A stretch of DNA of 64,000 nt from Acidovorax kalamii (GCF_002245625.1 NZ_NOIG01000011.1:434001-498000); one strand, 5' to 3'; shown: positions 47,996 through 56,302, counted from the stretch's first letter. Notes: generated from the sequence alone by a model not told the origin. Translations and numbers: made by a program.

Positions 47996-48161
47996 GGCAA
48001 ACCAGTCCAAAAAAGCAGATGAATGCAAAAACGGGGCCTGTGTGCCTGGAGATGAGGCGCACATGGCCGCGTGCCCGCACCACCCCACGGGGTGAATGCA
48101 AGGGCGAAAACGAAAAGGGGGGTGCGCTGTGGAGCGCAGGCTGGCTGGGGCCCGACGCGTG

Positions 48162-48551
48162 TCAGGCCCGCTGGGCTGGCGGAGGATCGCGTGCAGCAAA
48201 CGGCCAGCGCACCTGCTGGGCCGTGAAGGGGTCTGCGCCCCGCGGCGCGATGGCGTTGGGTTCAGCGGGCGGTTGCGGCTGGCGGGCCGGTGCATGCGCC
48301 AGACCCGCCTCCAGCGCGTGGGTCAGGCACCAGGCGCAGGTGGTGTGTGTCTCTTCGCTGTGTTCGTCGCTGGCTGTGGAGCGGGTTGCCAACGTTTCCA
48401 CATCGCCTGCGGTTGCCGAGGCTGTGGCGCTGCGCACCAGCTCCTGAATGTGCCGCGCCTCATGCAAGGGCGCACCCGCCAGCGCGTTGAACAACGCCAC
48501 CAGCAGAAGCACGATGTGGAAAGGCAGGGCGGGGGTGTTGCGGCGCAGCAT
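48162..48551 (-). CDS. DUF2946-like small protein with Cys-x2-Cys
   Basis: From ATG 48551 this 129-residue product has an N-terminal hydrophobic helix (FHIVLLLVALFNALAG), a His/Glu-rich stretch (LHEARHIQEL; DEHSEETHT) and a CAWC pair (C72, C75) in TTCAWCLTHALEAG, like DUF2946 proteins. Such proteins are often found near TonB receptors and copper or iron uptake genes. The frame is open upstream to 48635, but the extra part is not supported. It lies 166 bases upstream of the receptor on the same strand and may belong to its regulon. The Cys pair and histidines suggest metal binding. Confidence 0.75.
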   Translation of the reverse strand: MLRRNTPALPFHIVLLLVALFNALAGAPLHEARHIQELVRSATASATAGDVETLATRSTASDEHSEETHTTCAWCLTHALEAGLAHAPARQPQPPAEPNAIAPRGADPFTAQQVRWPFAARDPPPAQRA

Positions 48552-48712
48552 GAGGGGATGCGAATCATACTCAACTGCGGGTGGTGGCTTGATGCCAGCT
48601 GCCAGCGAGAAAGTGGCGGCGGACCGGCTCCGCACGTTCTCAAGCTATAGTTGGTTCGATTGAAACTTGCCGGGTTTTACAGAATTTATAACCCTGGATT
48701 TTGAACAGGTCT

Positions 48713-49345
48713 ATGACTGCAAACTTGGGCCGAAAGCCACTTGGGAATCCGTGTCCAGAATATCCCGCATGGTCCAGTTTATCCAGCAGGTTTTCCGGGA
48801 TACATCATGTTAGGCCCCACAAAGTGAATCTTAGTTTTACCTTCCACGACAACAAAACGGGACACCAAGACATTGTTCTTCGCTTTGCCGGGGAAGAGTG
48901 GATATGCGATTCCTATTACTTCGCAATCGACAACGAACTTCTTCCTGAGACCGAAGATGATCGAAAGATTCGCGCAGTACTCGTGCGACTTCATGAACAA
49001 TGGCTTGAGGCTGTACAGGAGCTGAAAGCTGATGAGGTCGCTTATCTGCCATTTGACTTTTCAGACCAAGGCACTGGCTGGTTGCGCTGCACCGCCACTT
49101 CTACTGGCTATTCGGTCGTTCAAGGTTGGTCGAGCGTAGAAGGCTGGTCATTCTCCCCTTCGGCAGTTGGAGGGCTTTTGCACAAACTCGAAGACTTTCG
49201 CGCTAGCGGCCCCGCATTGGAAGTTGCGGCTAGCGATCTTCAGGCCGCCATTCGTGGGTCTGCCGCATGTGCGGCTTACCCTTCCAAGGAGAGGGACGTC
49301 CAAGGGCTATCGTCGCCCTCGGCCGCCCCTCATGTCAAACGCTAG
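48713..49345 (+). CDS. Unrecognised protein in a lower-G+C patch
   Basis: I do not recognise the family. From ATG 48713 the protein has 210 residues (TTG 48701 is an alternative start). It is soluble and rich in aromatic and acidic residues, with distinctive segments PCPEYPAWSSLSSRFSGIHH, FAGEEWICDSYYFAIDNELL and GYSVVQGWSSVEGWSFSPSA. The final 35 residues look less ordered. The G+C content and codon choice are clearly unlike the flanking genes, suggesting a recent arrival. It is followed after 6 bases by a two-helix membrane protein gene. Function unknown. Confidence 0.65.
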   Translation: MTANLGRKPLGNPCPEYPAWSSLSSRFSGIHHVRPHKVNLSFTFHDNKTGHQDIVLRFAGEEWICDSYYFAIDNELLPETEDDRKIRAVLVRLHEQWLEAVQELKADEVAYLPFDFSDQGTGWLRCTATSTGYSVVQGWSSVEGWSFSPSAVGGLLHKLEDFRASGPALEVAASDLQAAIRGSAACAAYPSKERDVQGLSSPSAAPHVKR

Positions 49346-49351
49346 ACCGCG

Positions 49352-49600
49352 ATGCAGCTAGCAGTTCGGTACACCTTTTGGGCGGTGGCAGCAATCCTGT
49401 TCGGTGCCGCCTTGAACAGCGCTCTTCAGCAACTCACCGGCGCTGAACGGTTCGATGCTGTTCTACCCTGCGCCCTCATGCTTACGGGGGCAAGTGTTGG
49501 CTACCTAGGTACGCTCTTTGTTATTCCTTCCGGCGGCGCCAGTTGTGAGACTGAGAGTGAGGAAGAGCCAGACAATACGGTGGACGGCGATCTGACGTAG
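49352..49600 (+). CDS. Small two-helix membrane protein
   Basis: An 82-residue protein with two membrane helices (YTFWAVAAILFGAALNSAL and VLPCALMLTGASVGYLGTLF) and an acidic C-terminal tail (ETESEEEPDNTVDGD). It starts 6 bases after the unrecognised upstream gene and shares its lower G+C, so the two are probably one transcript. The ribosome site is weak. A bidirectional terminator follows at 49678. I do not recognise a family; a membrane partner for the upstream protein is possible. Confidence 0.6.
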   Translation: MQLAVRYTFWAVAAILFGAALNSALQQLTGAERFDAVLPCALMLTGASVGYLGTLFVIPSGGASCETESEEEPDNTVDGDLT

Positions 49601-49677
49601 TTCTCTAAATCTTTCTCAGACCGGTCGCTCTAACTGCTTCTTGGATACTGAGCTCAGATGCTTTCAATCCGACCAAT

Positions 49678-49705
49678 AAAAACGCCAGCAAGCGCTGGCG
49701 TTTTT
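49678..49705. terminator. Bidirectional terminator between the small membrane gene and mmsB
   Basis: AAAAACGCCAGC / GCTGGCGTTTTT with an AAGC loop, a perfect 12-bp stem. It has A-runs and T-runs on both sides and lies between convergent genes (ends at 49600 and 49723). Confidence 0.92.
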
Positions 49706-49722
49706 CTATGATGGAGGAGCGA

Positions 49723-50607
49723 TTACCCCTTCTGCACCATCTTAATAATGCTGGAAAAATCCAGCCCCCCATGCCCCGCCAAGCTGTGCGCCGCATACAA
49801 ATTCCGCGCCATGCCCCCCAGCGGCGTGGCAGCCTTCACCGCCATCGCATTCTCTTGCGCCAGCCCCAGGTCCTTGAGCATCAGGTCCGTGCCAAACCCC
49901 CCCGCGTAGCCCTTGCTGGCGGGCGCGGTTTCCATCACGCCGGGGAAGGGGTTGTACTTCTCCAGCGCCCAGTTGCCGCCCGAGCTGCGGCGCATGATTT
50001 CGCTCAGCACCTTGGGGTCCAGGCCGTTGGCGACACCCAGGGCAATGGCTTCGCTGGTGCCGGCCATCAGGATGCCCAGCAGCATGTTGTTGCAGATCTT
50101 GGCTGTCTGGCCTGCGCCCACGCTGCCTGCGTGGAAGATGTTGGCGCCCATTTTTTCGAGCACGGGGCGGGCGCGTTCCAGGTCGGCGGCGTCGCCGCCC
50201 ACCATGAAGGTGAGGGTGCCTGCAATGGCGCCGCCGGTGCCGCCCGACACGGGGGCGTCGATAAAGGCCACGCCCTTGGCCTTGGCGGCGTCGGCCACCT
50301 TGCGGGAGGTGGCGGCTGCGATGGTGGAGCAGTCGATGATCAGCGTGCCGGCAGGCAGCTGGGCTAGCAGCTCGCCCGCGCCGAGGAACAGGCCTTCCAC
50401 ATGCTGGCTGGCGGGCAGCATGCTGATGACGACTTCGGCGCCTGCGACTGCGGCCTTGGCGTCGGCGGCGATGGGCACGCCGTCTGCCGCCAGCTTGTCG
50501 CGGGCGGGCTGGGAGAGGTCGAACGCGCGCACTTCGTGGCCTGCCTTGTGCAGGTTGTGTGCCATGGGGCCGCCCATGTTGCCGAGGCCGATGAATGCGA
50601 TTTTCAT
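49723..50607 (-). CDS. mmsB: 3-hydroxyisobutyrate dehydrogenase
   Basis: Valine-degradation enzyme oxidising 3-hydroxyisobutyrate to methylmalonate semialdehyde. The 294-residue protein has Rossmann motif GLGNMG (residues 7-12), substrate segment DAPVSGGTGGA (118-128) and catalytic K170 in GQTAKICNNMLLG. These fit the beta-hydroxyacid dehydrogenase family; the pairing with an acyl-CoA dehydrogenase and MmsA nearby points to this substrate. Length is normal. A ribosome site AGGAGC is seen upstream. Confidence 0.93.
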   Translation of the reverse strand: MKIAFIGLGNMGGPMAHNLHKAGHEVRAFDLSQPARDKLAADGVPIAADAKAAVAGAEVVISMLPASQHVEGLFLGAGELLAQLPAGTLIIDCSTIAAATSRKVADAAKAKGVAFIDAPVSGGTGGAIAGTLTFMVGGDAADLERARPVLEKMGANIFHAGSVGAGQTAKICNNMLLGILMAGTSEAIALGVANGLDPKVLSEIMRRSSGGNWALEKYNPFPGVMETAPASKGYAGGFGTDLMLKDLGLAQENAMAVKAATPLGGMARNLYAAHSLAGHGGLDFSSIIKMVQKG

Positions 50608-50668
50608 GCTGTGTTGCTCCTGGATGTCGTTGTGATGGTGAAAGGGAATGGGTGCGGATTTAGTATGA

Positions 50669-50720
50669 ATTTGATAGCTATAAAGGCTTATCCATTGCGC
50701 GGTAGCGGCCTAAAAAGCTT
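50669..50720 (+). repeat. Dispersed TGCTAT...ATAGC repeat, copy 7
   Basis: TTTGATAGCTATAAAGGCTT, then ATCCATTGCGCGGTAGCGGCC and TAAAAAGCTTG. It fits the family framework and lies between mmsB and the DUF488 gene, both leftward. Confidence 0.65.
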
Positions 50721-50725
50721 GAAAT

Positions 50726-51127
50726 CTAGGGGCAGATGTCGGCCCCGCGCTGGGCCAGCTCGGCGCGCAGCACCGAGCGGTGGCAGCGGGCTTCGTCCTC
50801 GCAGTAGCAGCCCAGCGACATTGCGCTGTGGTGCGACAGCGCGGCCAGCAAATCGAGCGTGCGGCTGGCCTCGGGCTGGGCCAGTTCTTTGCGGAACTGT
50901 TTGGCGAAGGCATCCCACGCCTTGTCGCCTTCTTGGCCGGTGGGCACCTGCTGGCCCTGGGCCATGAGGTCGGCGCTGGGGGAGAGAAGGGGGTACCACA
51001 CGTCGTAGTAGTCGCGGCTGGCGAACTCAGCCTTGGGCACACCACGCGGCGGGCGGCGCACGGTGCCGATGCGGGTGCCTTCCCCGGCGGCGCGCGGGGT
51101 GCCAAGGCGGACGATGCGTAGGGGCAT
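50726..51127 (-). CDS. DUF488 family protein (YeaO-like)
   Basis: From ATG 51127 the 133-residue protein starts MPLRIVRLGTPRAAGEGTRI, a YeaO/COG3189-type N-terminus, and carries the diagnostic C-terminal CYCEDEARCHRSVLRAEL with three cysteines. The fold is a small SAM- or nucleotide-independent domain of unknown function. The long open frame extending upstream is antisense to other genes and is not used. It lies 34 bases downstream of the TfoX-like gene on the same strand. Confidence 0.86.
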   Translation of the reverse strand: MPLRIVRLGTPRAAGEGTRIGTVRRPPRGVPKAEFASRDYYDVWYPLLSPSADLMAQGQQVPTGQEGDKAWDAFAKQFRKELAQPEASRTLDLLAALSHHSAMSLGCYCEDEARCHRSVLRAELAQRGADICP

Positions 51128-51161
51128 GGTAGGGCTCCGGGTCGTGGTAGGTAACGGTGGC

Positions 51162-51617
51162 TCAGTCGTCGGCTTCGAAGATGCTGTGCTTCTTGGCAGC
51201 GGTTTTTTTCGGCGTCTTGCGGGCGGCGGATGGCGCTTTTTTGCCCGCCGCTGGGGAGCCGGTCTTCTTGCGTGGCGATGCTTTGGCCAGCGGGTTGTAG
51301 GCCAGGGCTTCATCCACCCAGTAGTTCCATTGCGCGCGGGTGGCGTAGCCGTTGGGCTCCACCCAGAAGTAGCCCTGCATGCCGCCGCCGGGCGAGAGTT
51401 CGCGGGTGTTTTCCATCTCCTGCAGCTCGCCGTGGCGCTCGGGCGGCAGGCGCACCAGCAGGTCTTCGCCCTTGACGGCGATGCACATCTTGCCGTCCAC
51501 AAAAAAGGCATAGGTGCCGAACAGCGGCCGCTCTTCCACGTCGCTGCGGTGCGCGAGCGCCGTGCGGATGGCGTCGATCAGGTGCAGGGTTTCGTCGGAG
51601 AGAGGGCGGGCGGGCAT
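51162..51617 (-). CDS. TfoX N-terminal domain protein
   Basis: A 151-residue protein with a TfoX/Sxy N-terminal domain (about 1-110: VEERPLFGTYAFFVDGKMCI, DLLVRLPPERH, GYFWVEPNGYATRAQWNYWV) and a Lys/Ala-rich tail (about 112-145). Full-length TfoX proteins regulate competence, but single N-domain forms are of unknown function; the tail could bind nucleic acid. It is preceded by a 280-base repeat-rich region. Probably co-transcribed with the DUF488 gene. Confidence 0.85.
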   Translation of the reverse strand: MPARPLSDETLHLIDAIRTALAHRSDVEERPLFGTYAFFVDGKMCIAVKGEDLLVRLPPERHGELQEMENTRELSPGGGMQGYFWVEPNGYATRAQWNYWVDEALAYNPLAKASPRKKTGSPAAGKKAPSAARKTPKKTAAKKHSIFEADD

Positions 51618-51670
51618 GGCGGCTGGTTCAAAGGGTGCTGGCTAGATACCTGTCTCAGATGGCTGTCGCT

Positions 51671-51770
51671 CCCTCTCCCCTTGTGGGAGAGGGCTGGGGA
51701 GAGGGGTGAAACCGGCGCGGCGCGGGTGCAGCCCCCTCTCCCCAACCCTCTCCCGCGAGGGGAGAGGGGG
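51671..51770. repeat. Inverted pair of CCCTCTCCC...GGGAGAGGG palindromic repeats
   Basis: Two units are present: 51671-51706 (CCCTCTCCCCTTGTGGGAGA then GGGCTGGGGAGAGGGG) and 51731-51770, whose reverse complement has the same plan with CTCGCGGGAG. Each folds alone, and together they form a long hairpin. This kind of palindromic unit is widespread in proteobacterial intergenic DNA. Confidence 0.85.
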
Positions 51771-51836
51771 TGGCCCCCGGCGCTGCTGCGGGTGCGTGGG
51801 CTGGTGTTCCTGTCTGAGAGAGGTGTTTCATGAGGA

Positions 51837-51890
51837 AAATCGGCCGTTATCACCCGTTGGATAAGCGCTGGTAGCTATGAAAACAGGAGT
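51837..51890 (-). repeat. Dispersed TGCTAT...ATAGC repeat, copy 8
   Basis: Read on the minus strand: CCTGTTTTCATAGCTACCAG, then CGCTTATCCAACGGGTGATA and ACGGCCGATTTT. It fits the family and lies just beyond the stop codon of the acyl-CoA dehydrogenase gene (ends 51897). Confidence 0.7.
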
Positions 51891-51896
51891 AAACGC

Positions 51897-53063
51897 TCAG
51901 CGAATCACTTCCGTCGCATCCCCATCCAGCATGCGCCGCGCAATGATGACGCGCATGATTTCGTTCGTGCCTTCCAGAATCTGGTGCACGCGGGCGTCGC
52001 GCAGCAGGCGCTCCAGCGGGTACTCGCGGATGTAGCCGTAGCCGCCGTGCAGCTGCAGGGCGTCGTTGATGACGATGAAGCCTGCATCGGTGGCAAAACG
52101 CTTGGCCATGGCGCAGTAGGTGGACGCGTCACGCGCACCGGCATCCAGCTTGCTGGCGGCCAGGCGCACCATTTGGCGCGCGGCGACCAGCTCGGTGGCC
52201 ATGTCGGCCAGCTTGAACTGCAGGGCCTGGAAGCTGGCGATGGGTTTGCCGAACTGCTTGCGGTCTTGCATGTATTGCTGGGCGGCGTTGAGAGCGCCTT
52301 GCGCTGCGCCCACCGAGCAGGTGGCGATGTTGATGCGGCCGCCGTCCAGGCCCTTCATCGCGATCTTGAAGCCTTCGCCCTCGCGGCCTAGCAGGTGGTC
52401 GGCCGGGATGCGCACGTTGTCAAAGCTGATGGTGCGCGTTGGCTGGCTGTTCCAGCCCATCTTCTGTTCCTTTTTGCCGTAGCTGATGCCGGGCGTATCG
52501 GCGGGCACAGCAAAGGCGCTGATGCCGCTGGCGCCGGATTGCGCATCACCCGTGCGGGCCATGAGCACCAGCACGTCGGTGCTGCCTGCGCCGCTGATGA
52601 AGGCCTTGGCGCCGTTGATGACGTATTCGTTGCCTACCAGCTCGGCGCGGGTCTTGAGCGAGGCGGCGTCGGAGCCTGCGCCGGGCTCGGTGAGGCAGTA
52701 GGAGGCGAGCTTTTCACCCGTGGTCAGCAGCGGGCCCCAGTGGTCGCGCACGGCGGGCGTGGCCCAGGTGCCCAGCATCCAGGTGGCCATGTTGTGGATG
52801 GTGATGAAGGCAGTGGTGCTGGGGTCCACAGCCGCCATTTCTTCAAAGACCAGGGTGGCGTCCAGCCGGGGCAGGGCGAGGCCGCCGGCGGCTTCGGGTG
52901 CGTACAGGCCACAAAAGCCCAGCTCGCCCGCCTTGGCGATGGCTTCTTTCGGGAAGATGCCTTCCTCGTCCCAGTGTGCGGCGTGGGGTGCGAACTCAGC
53001 TTGTGCAAAGTCGCGGGCCGTCTGGGCAAAGGCGCGTTGTTCTTCGGTGAGTTCAAAGTCCAT
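51897..53063 (-). CDS. Acyl-CoA dehydrogenase, isobutyryl-CoA type
   Basis: Flavoprotein that oxidises short branched acyl-CoA, here most likely isobutyryl-CoA in valine breakdown. The 388-residue protein shows the family blocks YCLTEPGAGSDAASLKT, MGWNSQPTRTISFDNVRIP, RKQFGKPIASFQALQFKLAD and the catalytic E364 in QILEGTNEIMR. Location between mmsB and mmsA supports the valine role; substrate specificity is not proven. Length is typical. It is cytoplasmic, and electrons would pass to ETF. Confidence 0.92.
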   Translation of the reverse strand: MDFELTEEQRAFAQTARDFAQAEFAPHAAHWDEEGIFPKEAIAKAGELGFCGLYAPEAAGGLALPRLDATLVFEEMAAVDPSTTAFITIHNMATWMLGTWATPAVRDHWGPLLTTGEKLASYCLTEPGAGSDAASLKTRAELVGNEYVINGAKAFISGAGSTDVLVLMARTGDAQSGASGISAFAVPADTPGISYGKKEQKMGWNSQPTRTISFDNVRIPADHLLGREGEGFKIAMKGLDGGRINIATCSVGAAQGALNAAQQYMQDRKQFGKPIASFQALQFKLADMATELVAARQMVRLAASKLDAGARDASTYCAMAKRFATDAGFIVINDALQLHGGYGYIREYPLERLLRDARVHQILEGTNEIMRVIIARRMLDGDATEVIR

Positions 53064-53108
53064 GGTGTTCTGTCTCGTCGTCGGTTCTTGTTGTTCTGGG
53101 GGCCTTGC

Positions 53109-53525
53109 TCAGGGCTTGGCGGACGGGTGGTCCAGCGTGAGCCAGCGCATCAGGCCCTTGCGGCGCGCCTGGGTTTCGGCCGTGAGGCACTCGTGGTACA
53201 GACGCGGCCACTGGGGTTGCGATTCGTTGCTGCGCTGCGCCTGCTTGCAGCGCGTGGTGCGTCCGCGCTGCCAGGCGGTGTGCTCCTGGCGCAACTGGGG
53301 CCGCTCGTGGGCCGACAGGGCGCGCATCACGTCGCCGTAGAGGATGGCGATCTCGGTGTCTGCCGCCTGGAAGGCTTGCACGGCGCAGGCGTTGGTTTCG
53401 TCCACGGAGCCTCCGGGTTTGCAGGCGGCACCGGCCTGTGCGTGGGCATCGGCACCCATCAGCATCGCGCAAGCAGCACCGAAGACCATGGCCCATCCCC
53501 GCATCGTTGTCTGAAAAGTTTGCAT
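53109..53525 (-). CDS. LprI/DUF1311-like exported protein
   Basis: A 138-residue exported protein with a signal peptide (MRGWAMVFGAACAMLMGADA, cleavage near AHA) and three or more cysteines in the mature domain (AACKPGGSVDETNACAVQ; HECLTAETQARRKG). The helical repeat and Cys pattern resemble lysozyme-inhibitor LprI N-terminal proteins (DUF1311). It lies between the acyl-CoA dehydrogenase gene and mmsA without obvious metabolic link. An internal start MRGW... is possible. Confidence 0.78.
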   Translation of the reverse strand: MQTFQTTMRGWAMVFGAACAMLMGADAHAQAGAACKPGGSVDETNACAVQAFQAADTEIAILYGDVMRALSAHERPQLRQEHTAWQRGRTTRCKQAQRSNESQPQWPRLYHECLTAETQARRKGLMRWLTLDHPSAKP

Positions 53526-53558
53526 GCCCCGCTTTTACCATCGACAGCCGCGCGCAAG

Positions 53559-53680
53559 AACTGGCACAGCCTAGGCCAGTGCCACCGCGCAAGGGCCGCC
53601 CCGCCGCGCTGGTGGCGTCCCCCTTCCGCATCGCGCAGCGATGCAAGAGAAGGGGGAAGGCGCGTAGCGCCTCAGGGGGA
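53559..53680 (+). repeat. 110-base dispersed repeat, copy B
   Basis: The stretch begins ACTGGCACAGCCTAGGCCAG and continues TGCCACCGCGCAAGGGCCGC and GCGCCTCAGGGGGA, aligning with the copy at 45697-45808 for most of its length. The middle loop (between CCCCCTT and AAGGGGG) differs and is longer. It lies just beyond the stop codon of mmsA. Confidence 0.75.
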
Positions 53681-53682
53681 TG

Positions 53683-55206
53683 TCACTTCAAACTAATCGT
53701 CGTATTCACACCATGCGAGATGGTGCTGTCATCAAACCAGCGCGCCGTCACCGTCTTGGTCTGCGTGTAGAACAGAACGACCTGCTTGCCGTAGGGGCCC
53801 AGGTCGCCCAGCTTGGAAGCGCGCGAGCCCGAGAACGAGAACAGCGGCACTGGCACAGGGATTGGTACGTTGATGCCGACCTGGCCCACGTCGATCTCTT
53901 CCTGGAACTTGCGCGCGGCCGCACCCGACTGGGTGAAGATGGCGGTGCCGTTGCCGTTGGGGTTGCTGTTGATGAACTCGATGGCTTCGTCAATGTCGGC
54001 TGCGGCCGACAGGCACAGCACGGGGCCAAAGATTTCCTGGTCGTAGATGGCCATGCCTGGCTTGACGCCGCTGAACACCGTGGGGCCCACGAAGTTGCCC
54101 TTTTCGTAGCCGGGCACATTGGGGTTGCGGCCGTCCAGTTCCAGTGTGGCGCCGTCGGCAATGCCGCGCTCGATCAGTCCTTGCACACGGTCCTTGGCGG
54201 CGCACGAGACCACGGGGCCCACGTCCGTGCCCTTTTCGGTGCCTGCGCTCACCTTGAGCGTCTTGGCCTTCTCGACCAGCTCGGGGATCCACTTTTGCGC
54301 CTCGCCCACCAGCACCACCACCGACAGCGCCATGCAGCGCTGGCCTGCGGCACCAAAGGCGGCACCGGCCAGGGCGTTCAGGGTCTGTTCCTTGTTCGCG
54401 TCGGGCAGCACGATGGCGTGGTTCTTGGCGCCCATCATGCATTGCACGCGCTTGCCGTTCAGGCTGGCGCGGTTGTACACGTGCGTGCCCACCTTGGTGG
54501 AGCCCACGAAGCTGATCGCCTTGATGTCCTTGTGGTCGCAGATCGCGTTCACAGCGGCTTCGCCACCGTGGATCACGTTGAGCACGCCAGGGGGGATGCC
54601 TGCTTCAAGCGCCAGCTCCACCAGGCGCATGGTGACCATGGGGTCTTGCTCGGACGGCTTGAGCACGAAGGTGTTGCCCGTGGCGATGGCCATGGGGAAC
54701 ATCCACAGCGGGATCATGGCGGGGAAGTTGAAGGGGGTGATGCCTGCGCACACGCCCAGGGGCTGCAGCAGCGTGTAGGTGTCCACGCCACCGGCCACGT
54801 TGTTGGCCAGCTCGCCCAGTTGCAGATTGCCGATGCTGGCTGCGTGCTCGACCACTTCCAGGCCACGGAACACATCGCCTTCGGCGTCGGGCAGGGTCTT
54901 GCCTTGTTCTGCCGTGAGGATGGCGGCCAGCTCGGCCATGTTCTCGCGGATCAGCTGCTGGTACTTGAGGAAGATGCGGGCGCGGGCGCCGATGGCGGTC
55001 TTCTTCCAGGTCTTGAACGCTTCCTGGGCCGATGCCACGGCGGCGTCGATTTCTTCAGGGGTGGCAAACGGTACGCGGGCCAGCACTTCCTGCGTGGCAG
55101 GGTTCACCACGTCGCGCCACTGCGTGGTCTTGGACTCGACGAACTTGCCGCCGATCAGCAGTTTGACGGTGGGGGCCAGCACGGCCTGGGAAGTCGGTGC
55201 ATTCAT
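53683..55206 (-). CDS. mmsA: Methylmalonate-semialdehyde dehydrogenase (CoA-acylating)
   Basis: Converts methylmalonate or malonate semialdehyde plus CoA and NAD+ to propionyl- or acetyl-CoA in valine catabolism. From ATG 55206 (AGGAG upstream) the protein has 507 residues. Family motifs: [20 protein letters not shown] with N160, [29 protein letters not shown] and catalytic C291 in [11 protein letters not shown]. The usual ALDH glutamate position is replaced in the way typical of MmsA. The frame upstream of 55206 runs into the control region and is not used. Confidence 0.94.
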   Translation of the reverse strand: MNAPTSQAVLAPTVKLLIGGKFVESKTTQWRDVVNPATQEVLARVPFATPEEIDAAVASAQEAFKTWKKTAIGARARIFLKYQQLIRENMAELAAILTAEQGKTLPDAEGDVFRGLEVVEHAASIGNLQLGELANNVAGGVDTYTLLQPLGVCAGITPFNFPAMIPLWMFPMAIATGNTFVLKPSEQDPMVTMRLVELALEAGIPPGVLNVIHGGEAAVNAICDHKDIKAISFVGSTKVGTHVYNRASLNGKRVQCMMGAKNHAIVLPDANKEQTLNALAGAAFGAAGQRCMALSVVVLVGEAQKWIPELVEKAKTLKVSAGTEKGTDVGPVVSCAAKDRVQGLIERGIADGATLELDGRNPNVPGYEKGNFVGPTVFSGVKPGMAIYDQEIFGPVLCLSAAADIDEAIEFINSNPNGNGTAIFTQSGAAARKFQEEIDVGQVGINVPIPVPVPLFSFSGSRASKLGDLGPYGKQVVLFYTQTKTVTARWFDDSTISHGVNTTISLK

Positions 55207-55260
55207 GGATTTGTCTCCTGGGTTGGCACGCGGCGGTTTGCCGACGAATGGCGCATCGTA

Positions 55261-55322
55261 GCTGTGCAAAATTGCTGAAGCAATAGACAATACTGCACTT
55301 TGGTTTTGCAAATTTGCACAGC
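55261..55322. promoter_or_regulatory. Inverted-repeat operator between mmsA and the LysR gene
   Basis: Arms GCTGTGCAAAATTGC (55261-55275) and GCAAATTTGCACAGC (55308-55322) match at 14 of 15 positions in inverted orientation. Inside the right arm is a perfect palindrome TGCAAATTTGCA (55307-55318), and ATTGCTGAAGCAAT (55271-55284) adds a third inverted repeat. The region is AT-rich and lies between divergent genes, as expected for LysR binding. Confidence 0.7.
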
Positions 55323-55402
55323 ATTGATCGCCACGCCTTGCTTGGCACGCCGATCACGGCACTGGGCACTGGCGAGCGCGTTCAACTACCGTTTCTAGGA
55401 TC

Positions 55403-56302
55403 ATGGACTGGGACAACCTGCGTTACTTCCTGGAGCTGGCCCGCTCCGGCACCCTGGCCGCCGCCGCCCGCCGCGCGGGGGTGGAGCACACCACCGTGGC
55501 CCGCCGCATCCAGGCGCTCGAAAAGCAGATGGGCGCTGCCCTGTTTGCGCGCGAGGCGGGCGGCCACCGGCTGACCGAGGCCGGGCGCCAGCTGCTGCCC
55601 GCCGTGGAGGCCATGGAAACCGCCGTGCTGGGCGTGGAGCGCGCCGCCCCGGCGCAGGCGGGCGCGGGGCCCTCGGGCCTGGTGCGGGTGGGGGCGACCG
55701 AGGGGTTTGGCACGCTGATCCTGGCGCCGCACCTGGCGCGGCTCACGCAAAAGCACCCGCACTTGTCCATCGACCTGCTGGCGCTGCCGCGCATGCTGCA
55801 CCTGTCGCGGCGCGAGGCGGACATCGTCATCTCGCTGGAGCGGCCCACGCGCGGCTCGGTCATCGTCACCAAGCTGGCCGACTACACGCTGCACCTGTAC
55901 GGCCAGCGCGAATACCTGGCGCGCCGCCCCCTGGTGGCCACGCGCGAGGACCTGCGCCACCACGCGTTTGTGAGCTATGTGGACGACCTGCTGTTCACCA
56001 AGGAGCTGCAGTTTCTCGACCAGCTCTACCCGCCCGAACGGTTTGCCATGCGGAGCACCAGCGTCACGGCGCAGTACGAGGCGGTGCGCGCCGGGGCCGG
56101 GCTGGCCGTGTTGCCCGCCTTTCTGGCCGACACTGACCCGGTACTGGCCCGCGTGCTGCCGCAGGAGGCGCGCTTTACCCGCACCTTCTGGATGAGCATG
56201 CCCGCCGAGGCGAAACACCTGGCGCGCATGCAGGCGGTGTGGAGCTTTTTGAAGGAAGTGGGGCAGGGGGAGAGCGGGCGGCTGCGGCCGGACCGGCGGT
56301 AG
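55403..56302 (+). CDS. LysR-family regulator of the valine-degradation genes
   Basis: A 299-residue LysR-type regulator: helix-turn-helix near residues 17-45 (LAAAARRAGVEHTTVARRI) and an effector domain with VRVGATEGFGTLILAPHLARL and SYVDDLLFTKELQFLDQLYP. It starts 196 bases from mmsA in the opposite direction across the inverted-repeat operator, so mmsA and its own gene are the likely targets. The inducer may be a valine intermediate, which is inference. Confidence 0.9.
   Translation: MDWDNLRYFLELARSGTLAAAARRAGVEHTTVARRIQALEKQMGAALFAREAGGHRLTEAGRQLLPAVEAMETAVLGVERAAPAQAGAGPSGLVRVGATEGFGTLILAPHLARLTQKHPHLSIDLLALPRMLHLSRREADIVISLERPTRGSVIVTKLADYTLHLYGQREYLARRPLVATREDLRHHAFVSYVDDLLFTKELQFLDQLYPPERFAMRSTSVTAQYEAVRAGAGLAVLPAFLADTDPVLARVLPQEARFTRTFWMSMPAEAKHLARMQAVWSFLKEVGQGESGRLRPDRR

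Noticed and set aside
48600-49705. Integron cassette or attC site at the lower-G+C patch
   Set aside because: I looked for paired RYYYAAC / GTTRRRY core sites and an attC-like hairpin around the two genes and found none.
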